Assembly: GCA_045648505.1 (NCBI GenBank)
Contig: JAZROD010000011.1
Coordinates: forward strand, 1 to 11,733
Direction: 5' to 3'
DNA length: 11,733 nt
Source: RGIG8700 sp045648505
GTDB taxonomy: Bacteria > Bacillota > Clostridia > RGIG6154
The notes beneath the pieces were generated by a model. It saw only the letters and a list, made by a program, of their open reading frames with translations. It did not search any database and was not told where the DNA came from. Position numbers and translations under genes: made by a program. Position 1 is the first letter of the stretch. Every line of letters starts with the position of its first letter. This document shows, in pieces, positions 6,418 through 11,733 of the stretch.

Positions 6418-7452
6418 ATGAAAAAAGTATTATCATTAGTTTTGGCGGCTTTAATGCTCACAACTCTTCTTACAGGTTGTGGCGGAACAGGTGCAGAAGA
6501 AGGAAAAACAATTGCAGTAGTTGCAAAAGGTGAATCACACGCATTCTGGCAGTCAGTTAAAGCAGGTGCAGAAGCAGCAGGCGAAAAGTATGGATACAAA
6601 ATCACATTCAGAGGCCCTGCAAGTGAATCAGCTAAAGACCTTCCATCACAGATGGAAATGGTACAGACAGCTCTTTCAAACAATGCAACAGGTATCGTTT
6701 TAGCAACAATCGGTGAAGGTTTTGTTGACCTTTTAACACAGGCTAAAGACAGTGGTATTCCTGTAGTTCAGTTTGACAGTGGTATCTGGGCAAACGATGT
6801 TGCAGCTCTTGATGCAGCAGGCAAAAACCCATTAGTAGCACATGTTGCAACAAGCAACTACTTAGCAGCAGGCACAGTAGCAGAGAACTTCTATGCAGCA
6901 ATCAAAGAAGATATTGCAGCAGCAGACAAATATATCATCGGTGTTATCCAGCACGACGAAACACAGACAGGTATCGACAGAGCAGCAGGTTTTATCGATA
7001 AATTCGAAGAACTTGCTAATGCAGACGAAGCTACAAAAGGCAAATTCGAAATTGCAAAAGAAGTTAAACCTGGTGATGCAGACAACGCTTACAAAGCAGC
7101 TTTAGAAGCTCTTGCAGAAAAAGGCGCAGCAGCTATCTTCATGACAAATGAAGGTGTTGTTAAACAGGTTTATGATGCAATCGGTGCTGCAGGTACAAAA
7201 TACGATGCAATCAAATTTGCAGGTTACGATGCAGGTACAAAGCAGATTGAATGGATGAAGAAAACAACAGGTCCTAAACTCGTTGGTGCAGTTGCTCAGG
7301 ATTCATTCCAGATTGGTTACCAGGCAGTTGAACAGGCTGTAATGGCAATCGAAGGTAAAGAAATCACAGAAAAAGTTGACATTGCAGGCGCATGGTGGGA
7401 TGCAACAAATGTTGACGAAATGATTGAAAAGAATTTAGTATATCAGGGATAA
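6418..7452 (+). CDS. Sugar ABC importer substrate-binding lipoprotein (Peripla_BP_4, RbsB-like)
   Basis: This 344-residue extracytoplasmic sugar-binding protein is anchored to the membrane by lipid. Residues 1-20 form a signal peptide with basic MKK, a hydrophobic core and lipobox LTGC, with Cys21 as the lipidated residue. The mature part has the periplasmic-binding-protein class I pattern: a first strand TIAVVAKGESHAFW with aromatic contact residues, DLPSQMEMVQTALSNNATGIVLA, then IPVVQFDSG. The second lobe includes IIGVIQHDETQTGIDRAAGF, AIFMTNEGVV and IKFAGYDAG. It is the last gene of the importer operon, after a strong AAGGAGGA site (6403-6410) at seven bases. Codon use is strongly narrowed (GCA for Ala, ACA for Thr, GGT for Gly), fitting high expression. 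The ligand is unknown; rhamnose is a guess from the neighbouring rhaA. Confidence 0.92.
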   Translation: MKKVLSLVLAALMLTTLLTGCGGTGAEEGKTIAVVAKGESHAFWQSVKAGAEAAGEKYGYKITFRGPASESAKDLPSQMEMVQTALSNNATGIVLATIGEGFVDLLTQAKDSGIPVVQFDSGIWANDVAALDAAGKNPLVAHVATSNYLAAGTVAENFYAAIKEDIAAADKYIIGVIQHDETQTGIDRAAGFIDKFEELANADEATKGKFEIAKEVKPGDADNAYKAALEALAEKGAAAIFMTNEGVVKQVYDAIGAAGTKYDAIKFAGYDAGTKQIEWMKKTTGPKLVGAVAQDSFQIGYQAVEQAVMAIEGKEITEKVDIAGAWWDATNVDEMIEKNLVYQG

Positions 7453-7478
7453 TAACTGATAAAGCGTTGCGTTTTTAA

Positions 7479-7509
7479 AAGGCACTCTCGAAAGAGAGTG
7501 CCTTCTTTT
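7479..7509. terminator. Bidirectional intrinsic terminator between convergent genes
   Basis: A perfect 11-bp stem, AAGGCACTCTC (7479-7489) with GAGAGTGCCTT (7494-7504), closed by a GAAA tetraloop. On the plus strand CTTTTATT follows. On the minus strand the hairpin is followed by TTTTAAAAA reversed from 7471-7478. It closes the importer operon and can also stop transcription of the DMT permease gene arriving from the right. Confidence 0.9.
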
Positions 7510-7520
7510 ATTACATAGGA

Positions 7521-7613
7521 AATTGCATCAGCAATTGCTTGTAACAACAAAATTTACCTTATAAAAAAGTGAGCGAAGCGAACATTTAATTGACGAAGTA
7601 ATTTTGTTATAAC
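7521..7613. repeat. Intergenic inverted-repeat element, REP/MITE-like candidate
   Basis: The outer arms GTAACAACAAAATT (7541-7554) and AATTTTGTTATAAC (7600-7613) pair at 12 of 14 positions around a 45-base centre. The centre contains GAGCGAAGCGAAC, with a tandem GCGAA, and a further CGAAG at 7594-7598. Just outside the left arm, AATTGC-ATCA-GCAATT (7521-7536) forms a small hairpin. The right arm overlaps the last codons and the stop of the DMT gene. The section 7510-7606 holds no gene. Only one copy is in the window, so repetitive status is a guess from structure and from the unusually CG-containing centre within AT-rich surroundings. Confidence 0.4.
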
Positions 7614-8455
7614 AGTGCAACAAAAATTCCTGAAAGAATAATAGCGGTGCAGAAAAGCTTGTAAAGAATGTGTTTTTCTTTAAAGAATATCCAACCTGTT
7701 AAAACGGTTACAAGAACAGAGGATTGTTTTATTATGGTCATAACTGTTACTTCGCTTAAGGGAGAAGCATTGGCTTCAAACAAAAGCTTATCTCCGATAA
7801 TAAGCGAAAGGCTCATTATAACAATCCAGTAATTTGATTTAAGATGAGAAATGTGAACCTTCTCTCTTTTGAATAATAAAATTGCACCGTATATCAAAGT
7901 CATAAACAACATAAACCAGAACTGAAGCTGTGATGAGTTCATATATTGCATTAAAACCTTGTCCATAGTACCTGAAACTGCATTGAAAAAGCAGTTGAAA
8001 AGTGCGGCAGTAAGGGTTATAAGAGTCATACCTTTTGTTTCGGTGTTTTTCTTTAAGTTAACGAGCAATAAGCCAAGGGTTACCAATATTACGCCGATGG
8101 CTTTTTTTATTGTGAAAATTTCACCAAGCACAAAAACACCTAAAAATGTTGAGAAAACCATTCTTGAAAGGTCCATAATTCCGTAAAGACTTACGGACAT
8201 TTTCTTAAGTGCCGCAAAAGCACAAAGCCAGGCTACGCATACAACTAAAGCTTTGATAAAAATCCAGAAAATGAGATAAGGGGTAAGCTCAAATGCCGAT
8301 GCGGAAAAAGGGATTGTTAAAATAAGTCCGATAAGGGTGTAAAAGAAAAGGATTTCGTTTGAACTGCTCTTTTTAAGAGCCACCTTTTTCATACCTTCTC
8401 TTGAACCCTTTAAAAGAGCATATATAAAAATAAATAGTACCCAAAGATTATTCAT
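7607..8455 (-). CDS. EamA-family DMT permease
   Basis: This 282-residue transporter belongs to the drug/metabolite transporter superfamily, with about ten predicted membrane helices in two EamA repeats (about 1-135 and 143-282). Each repeat ends in the family-like pattern of a short glycine/glutamate turn and a long terminal helix: VFVLGEIFTIKKAIGVIL (107-124) in the first, and GWIFFKEKHILYKLF near the C-terminus in the second. DMT proteins export or import varied small metabolites, and nothing here names the substrate. The start is supported by GAGGTG (8461-8466) five bases upstream and by a good promoter. The gene is convergent with the importer operon, and its stop lies inside one arm of the inverted-repeat element at 7600-7613, which may have altered the original C-terminus. 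Confidence 0.87.
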   Translation of the reverse strand: MNNLWVLFIFIYALLKGSREGMKKVALKKSSSNEILFFYTLIGLILTIPFSASAFELTPYLIFWIFIKALVVCVAWLCAFAALKKMSVSLYGIMDLSRMVFSTFLGVFVLGEIFTIKKAIGVILVTLGLLLVNLKKNTETKGMTLITLTAALFNCFFNAVSGTMDKVLMQYMNSSQLQFWFMLFMTLIYGAILLFKREKVHISHLKSNYWIVIMSLSLIIGDKLLFEANASPLSEVTVMTIIKQSSVLVTVLTGWIFFKEKHILYKLFCTAIILSGIFVALL

Positions 8456-8476
8456 ATTTTCACCTCACGGTTTAAT

Positions 8477-8505
8477 ATTGTACTATCATTTACCATAAAA
8501 ATCAA
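8477..8505 (-). promoter_or_regulatory. sigma-A promoter of the DMT permease gene
   Basis: On the minus strand: -35 TTGATT (8500-8505), 17-bp spacer, -10 TACAAT (8477-8482). The 5' leader would be about 15 bases. Its -35 box lies only 11 bp from the -35 box of the divergent HAD gene promoter. Confidence 0.7.
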
Positions 8506-8516
8506 GACTAAAAAGG

Positions 8517-8545
8517 TTGAATTTAAAAGGAATATATGGTATAAT
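8517..8545 (+). promoter_or_regulatory. Extended -10 promoter of the HAD-MATE operon
   Basis: -35 TTGAAT (8517-8522), 17-bp spacer and consensus -10 TATAAT (8540-8545), with TG at 8537-8538 giving an extended -10. The strong ribosome site AAGGAGGG (8561-8568) follows, six bases before the ATG at 8575. Confidence 0.78.
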
Positions 8546-8574
8546 TCAAAAGTTGGTTAAAAGGAGGGCCTGTT

Positions 8575-9390
8575 ATGGGAAAATTTGATAAAATCCTTAT
8601 CTGTACCGACCTTGACGGTACACTCTTAAAAAAAGACAAATCAATTTCTGAAGAAAATATAAAAGCAATAGAATATTTTAAATCAGAGGGAGGATATTTC
8701 ACCTTTGTTACAGGCAGGTCTGCAAGTACCGTTGGTGAAATGTATGAAAAGGTTCGCCCCAATGTGCCCATAGGATGCTTTAACGGTGGTGGTGTTTATG
8801 ACAAAGAAAAAGAATGCTATCTTTTTAAAATGAAAACCGACAGAGATATTTTAAAGCTTGTTAAATGCATAGACGAAAATGTTGAAGAAGCGGGAATTTT
8901 AATGCACACTTTCGAAAATATATATTTTTCAAAAGAAAACGAAGTTACAGACTGGTTTATGAAAATCACAGGTGCAGAACATGTTGTAAAGCACTATGAT
9001 GATATTGAAGAAGATTTTTCAAAAGTTGTTTTTTGTTGTGAAAAAGAAGAAAGCATTTTTAAAATCAAAAAGCTTCTTGATGAACATCCTCTTAATGAAA
9101 AGTTTGATTTTGTCCGTTCTGAACAGCACCTTTATGAAGTGTTACCTAAGGGTTCAGGTAAGGGACTTGCAGTAAAAAAACTTGCAGAGCTTCTTAAGAC
9201 GGATAAAACAGTTGCAATAGGTGATTTTAATAACGATGTTTCTATGTTTAAAGAAGCCAAAGTCGGCATTGCAGTTTCAAATGCTTGCAAAGAGGCACTA
9301 AATAGTGCAGATTATGTTACCGTAAGTAACGAGGAAAATGCTATTGCAAAAGTGATTTCAGATATAGAAAAAGGATTTATAAAGATTTAA
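8575..9390 (+). CDS. Cof-type HAD phosphatase (class IIB)
   Basis: This 271-residue cytoplasmic hydrolase of the haloacid dehalogenase superfamily uses an aspartate nucleophile to remove phosphate from small substrates, often sugar phosphates or flavin nucleotides. The four motifs are all present. DLDGT (12-16) carries nucleophile Asp12 and acid/base Asp14. VTGRS (45-49) has Thr46. Lys196 lies in KGSGKG, and GDFNND (216-221) supplies the Mg2+ ligands. The segment between motifs II and III forms the type IIB cap that decides substrate choice. Length matches the Cof family (about 265-280). It starts an operon with the MATE gene, 22 bases downstream. Substrate cannot be read from the sequence. 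Confidence 0.92.
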   Translation: MGKFDKILICTDLDGTLLKKDKSISEENIKAIEYFKSEGGYFTFVTGRSASTVGEMYEKVRPNVPIGCFNGGGVYDKEKECYLFKMKTDRDILKLVKCIDENVEEAGILMHTFENIYFSKENEVTDWFMKITGAEHVVKHYDDIEEDFSKVVFCCEKEESIFKIKKLLDEHPLNEKFDFVRSEQHLYEVLPKGSGKGLAVKKLAELLKTDKTVAIGDFNNDVSMFKEAKVGIAVSNACKEALNSADYVTVSNEENAIAKVISDIEKGFIKI

Positions 9391-9412
9391 CAAAAGAGAA
9401 AGAGGAAACTAA

Positions 9413-10786
9413 ATGTTGAAAAAATTATTTGCACCTGCGGATATGACAAAAGGTTCGGTGTGGAAAGGCATTGTTCTTTTTACACTTCCAATGCTTGTGG
9501 GAAATATTGCTCAGCAGTTATATAGCACGGTGGACAGTATTGTTGTAGGTAAGTATGTTGGCGACAATGCGTTGGCGGCGGTTGGAAGTGCCTCACCTAT
9601 AGTATTTTTATTTCTGGTGCTTTTTATAGGTATTTCTGCAGGCGCTAATATAATGGTGTCACAGTATTTCGGAGCAGGAAAAAGAGAAAGCCTTTCATAC
9701 ACGGTTGGAAACTGTATAACAGTAACGGCAATATGCTGTGTATTTCTTATTATTGTTGCAACACCGCTTGTAAGACCTGTTCTTGTGATGCTTAACACAC
9801 CTGAAAGTATTCTTGACTGGTGTGCGGATTATCTTATGATTTCCCTTGTGGGTATAGCAGGAATGGCATATTATAATATTTTAAGCGGTATTATAAGAGG
9901 ACTTGGCGATTCTGTTTCTGCCCTTATATATTTATTGGTTGCAACTGTTATAAACATTGTGCTTGATATTTATTTTGTTGCAAATCTTGGTATGGGTGTA
10001 CCGGGTGTAGCCTTTGCAACAGTAATAGCACAGTTTGTTTCATCGGCACTTTGTATTATAAAGCTTGCAAGAATGAAAGAGTATTTTGATTTTGGTTGGA
10101 AATATTTAAAACCGCAGAAAAACTATGTTAACACAATAGTAAAACTTGGTTTGCCATCAGGTCTTACACAGGCAATATTCTCATCAGCAATGATAATTGT
10201 GCAGTCACTTACAAATCAGTTTGGTGAACTGTTTATTGCGGCAAATGTTGTTATAATGAGAGTTGATGGTTTTGCAATGATGCCAAACTTCTCATTCGGT
10301 ACTGCTCTTACAACCTTTTCAGGACAAAATGTTGGTGCAGGGCTTTATGACAGAGTAACCAAAGGTGCAAAGCAGGGAACCTGGATAGCGGTAGGATGTT
10401 CAACAGTTATCACAATTTGTCTTTTGTTGTTCGGCAGACCCCTTATGGGCGTTTTTACTGAGACTCCTGAACTGGTAAACAGAAGCTACGAGCTTATGAA
10501 AATACTTGCAGTTGGTTATATTGCAGTTGCAGTAACACAGAGCCTTTCAGGTATTATGAGAGGCGCAGGGGATACAATGACTCCTATGTGGATATCTCTT
10601 ATAACAACAGTTGTAATGAGAGTTCCGCTCGCTTACGGAATTTCATATTTCACAAGAACGCCTGAGATGCCTCTTGGTATGAGTGAGTGTATTCAGATTT
10701 CACTTCTTTCTTCGTGGGTACTTGGTGCGGTGCTTACGGTGATATTCTATGCAAAAGGTAAATGGAAATCTAAAGCTATACAATAA
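9413..10786 (+). CDS. MATE family efflux transporter
   Basis: This 457-residue exporter is of the multidrug and toxic compound extrusion family and has about 12 predicted membrane helices. The length is typical (440-470). The first helix holds LPMLVGNIAQQLYSTVD with Asp41 at the conserved ion-coupling position of helix 1, followed by VVGKYVGDNALAAVG. The second half begins with the parallel motif LGLPSGLTQAIF, and GIMRGAGDTMTPM echoes GIIRGLGDSVSAL of the first half, showing the internal duplication. The start has AGAGGAAA (9401-9408) four bases upstream. It follows the HAD gene by 22 bases with no terminator between, so both should be on one mRNA, and it is closed by a strong hairpin. These pumps use Na+ or H+ gradients to expel cationic drugs or metabolites; the cargo is unknown. 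Confidence 0.92.
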   Translation: MLKKLFAPADMTKGSVWKGIVLFTLPMLVGNIAQQLYSTVDSIVVGKYVGDNALAAVGSASPIVFLFLVLFIGISAGANIMVSQYFGAGKRESLSYTVGNCITVTAICCVFLIIVATPLVRPVLVMLNTPESILDWCADYLMISLVGIAGMAYYNILSGIIRGLGDSVSALIYLLVATVINIVLDIYFVANLGMGVPGVAFATVIAQFVSSALCIIKLARMKEYFDFGWKYLKPQKNYVNTIVKLGLPSGLTQAIFSSAMIIVQSLTNQFGELFIAANVVIMRVDGFAMMPNFSFGTALTTFSGQNVGAGLYDRVTKGAKQGTWIAVGCSTVITICLLLFGRPLMGVFTETPELVNRSYELMKILAVGYIAVAVTQSLSGIMRGAGDTMTPMWISLITTVVMRVPLAYGISYFTRTPEMPLGMSECIQISLLSSWVLGAVLTVIFYAKGKWKSKAIQ

Positions 10787-10793
10787 GATTTTT

Positions 10794-10835
10794 ACAAAAA
10801 ATATGTTAACCAATCTGGTTAGCATATTTTTTTGT
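10794..10835 (+). terminator. Long hairpin terminator after the MATE gene
   Basis: An extended, nearly perfect stem runs from 10794-10812 to 10816-10835 with a 3-base loop (ATC), one G-T pair and one bulged T. Its base has six A residues pairing with a run of seven T (10827-10833), so the T-run works as terminator tail. The reverse strand has a similar T-run, so it may act in both directions. It starts seven bases after the MATE stop. Confidence 0.85.
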
Positions 10836-10856
10836 AAAGAAAAGTATGCAAAAATA

Positions 10857-10885
10857 TTGATATTTCTAATAAAAGAATATATAAT
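10857..10885 (+). promoter_or_regulatory. Promoter candidate for the HTH-GlmM fusion gene
   Basis: -35 TTGATA (10857-10862), 17-bp spacer, consensus -10 TATAAT (10880-10885). It predicts a leader of about 115 bases. A weaker alternative is the extended -10 TGTTATTAT ending at 10974, and a TATAAT at 10978-10983 has no -35 at proper spacing. The stretch 10836-11008 holds no convincing gene. Confidence 0.6.
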
Positions 10886-10908
10886 AATATTGCAATCAAA
10901 TAAAAAAC

Positions 10909-10923
10909 GCAACCAATAGTTGC
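10909..10923 (+). other. Leader dyad, possible operator or RNA hairpin
   Basis: GCAAC (10909-10913), CAATA loop, GTTGC (10919-10923), followed by a second, looser copy of the same pattern at about 10932-10945 (CCAATAAAAGTTGG). Two related dyads between promoter and gene would suit binding by the HTH domain encoded downstream, or a small RNA structure. Both are short, and chance is a real alternative. Confidence 0.3.
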
Positions 10924-11008
10924 AAAAGTTTCCAATAAAAGTTGGTAGATATGAGGAATTGTATTTGTTATTATAAATATAATAAAAGTAAAGAAAGGTG
11001 ATGCGAAT

Positions 11009-11733
11009 ATGAAAATCGGGGAGAAAATCACACAACTCAGAATAGTGGCAGGTCTTTCGCAGGAACAGCTTGCAGAAAAAATACAGGTTTCAAGACAGTC
11101 GGTTTCAAAGTGGGAAATGGACCAGGCACTTCCGCAGATTGATAAAGTTCTGCAACTTTGTGAACTTTTTAACATATCTACAGATGAATTGCTTTGCGAT
11201 AAAATAGAACTGCCTAAAGCTTCTGGTGAGAAAAAAAGCAATAAGTATTTCGGTACAGACGGCTTCAGAGGAGAGGCAAATACAGGACTTACTTCTATGC
11301 ACGCCTATCAGGTGGGAAGATTTTTAGGTTGGTACTATGCATCTGAACTTTCAGGATGCACTAAAGCAAATCATCGTCCTAAAATTGTAATCGGTAAGGA
11401 CACAAGGCGTTCAAGCTATATGCTTGAATATTCAATTGCCGCAGGTCTTACTGCATCAGGCGCAGATGCATATATGCTTCATGTTACAACAACACCAAGC
11501 GTGTCTTATGTTGTAAGGCTTGAAGAATTTGATTGCGGAATTATGATAACTGCATCACATAATCCGTATTACGATAACGGAATAAAAATAATAAATAAAT
11601 ATGGTGAAAAACTTGATGATGAAATAGCATCTTTGATAGAAGCATATATCGATGGTGACTTAAAAGTTTTAGATTTGGAAGAGGAGTTGCCATTTGCAAC
11701 AAAAGATAATGTTGGTGCTATAGTTGACCATTC
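11009..11733 (+). CDS. XRE helix-turn-helix domain fused to phosphoglucosamine mutase-like enzyme, 3' end beyond window
   Basis: The open frame runs from ATG 11009 to the window edge, 241 full codons with no stop. Residues 4-62 are a Firmicutes XRE/Cro-type DNA-binding domain: LRIVAGLSQEQLAEKI, then recognition helix SRQSVSKWE, then PQIDKVLQLCELF and STDELL. After a lysine-rich linker (about 63-78) the enzyme part begins with YFGTDGFRG (80-88), continues with GKDTRRSS (129-136), and reaches the catalytic loop TASHNPYYDNGIK (181-193). Ser183 is the expected phosphoserine. These motifs favour phosphoglucosamine mutase (GlmM; glucosamine-6-P to glucosamine-1-P, for UDP-GlcNAc) over other phosphohexomutases. 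The start has AAAGGTG (10994-11000) eight bases upstream. No ATG, GTG or TTG lies between linker and FGTDG, so the enzyme part has no start of its own. The remaining mutase domains lie off the window. The fusion is unusual to my knowledge. Confidence 0.88.
   Translation, partial: MKIGEKITQLRIVAGLSQEQLAEKIQVSRQSVSKWEMDQALPQIDKVLQLCELFNISTDELLCDKIELPKASGEKKSNKYFGTDGFRGEANTGLTSMHAYQVGRFLGWYYASELSGCTKANHRPKIVIGKDTRRSSYMLEYSIAAGLTASGADAYMLHVTTTPSVSYVVRLEEFDCGIMITASHNPYYDNGIKIINKYGEKLDDEIASLIEAYIDGDLKVLDLEEELPFATKDNVGAIVDH

Noticed and set aside
6378..6683. 101-codon minus-strand open frame over the binding-protein start
   Set aside because: It is antisense to a clear signal peptide and lipobox, and its composition is a mirror of the repeated GCA/ACA codons.
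10700..11035. 111-codon minus-strand open frame
   Set aside because: It runs antisense through the end of the MATE gene, its terminator and the next promoter, with no recognisable domain.
10819..11241. 140-codon open frame on the minus strand across the right-hand promoter and the HTH region
   Set aside because: It overlaps the well-supported HTH domain and the promoter region antisense, is rich in Ile/Phe/Tyr as expected from AT-rich reverse reading, and shows no family motif.
1..11733. CRISPR array, insertion sequence, prophage, riboswitch or toxin-antitoxin pair
   Set aside because: Looked for by eye on both strands: no regularly spaced repeats, transposase or integrase motifs, long structured leader of a known riboswitch type, or small overlapping toxin-antitoxin pair is visible.

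Overview
The window looks like a chromosomal segment of an AT-rich, low-GC Gram-positive anaerobe, most likely an uncultured gut-type member of the Clostridia. This rests on strong purine-rich ribosome binding sites, near-consensus sigma-A promoters with 17-bp spacers, A/T-rich codon choice, and the gene families present (RbsABC-type importer with a lipobox, Cof-type HAD phosphatase, clostridial MATE pump, Firmicutes-style XRE regulator). The genus cannot be named from the sequence. I see no phage, transposase, CRISPR array or plasmid gene.

Layout, left to right. (1) The 5' half of a tRNA-Lys(CTT) runs off the left edge on the minus strand, with its own promoter. (2) A minus-strand gene for a DUF368/PopT-type polyprenyl-phosphate transporter ends in an intrinsic terminator whose loop holds the stop codon. 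(3) Diverging from it is a tight three-gene plus-strand unit: L-rhamnose isomerase (rhaA), a PHP-family phosphatase resembling histidinol phosphatase, and a YgjV-family membrane protein, closed by a terminator. (4) A second plus-strand unit has its own extended -10 promoter and encodes an RbsABC-type sugar importer in the order ATPase, permease, lipoprotein binding protein. (5) A bidirectional terminator and an inverted-repeat element separate this from a convergent minus-strand EamA/DMT permease. (6) Diverging from the permease is a plus-strand pair: a Cof-type HAD phosphatase and a MATE exporter, closed by a long hairpin terminator. (7) The last gene runs off the right edge. It has a 120-nt leader and encodes an N-terminal XRE helix-turn-helix domain fused in frame to the start of a phosphoglucosamine-mutase-like enzyme.

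How the genes may work together. Units 3 and 4 suggest uptake and first-step isomerisation of L-rhamnose or a similar deoxy or aldose sugar. The kinase (rhaB), aldolase (rhaD) and a dedicated regulator are missing from the window, so the substrate of the importer is inferred from proximity only. The PopT-type gene (lipid carrier recycling) and the GlmM-type gene (amino sugar for UDP-GlcNAc) both touch cell-wall precursor supply but lie at opposite ends and are not co-transcribed.

The most unusual item is the HTH-GlmM fusion at the right edge: a DNA-binding domain joined to a central cell-wall precursor enzyme, with no internal start codon that could yield a complete separate mutase. Its 3' part lies outside the window.
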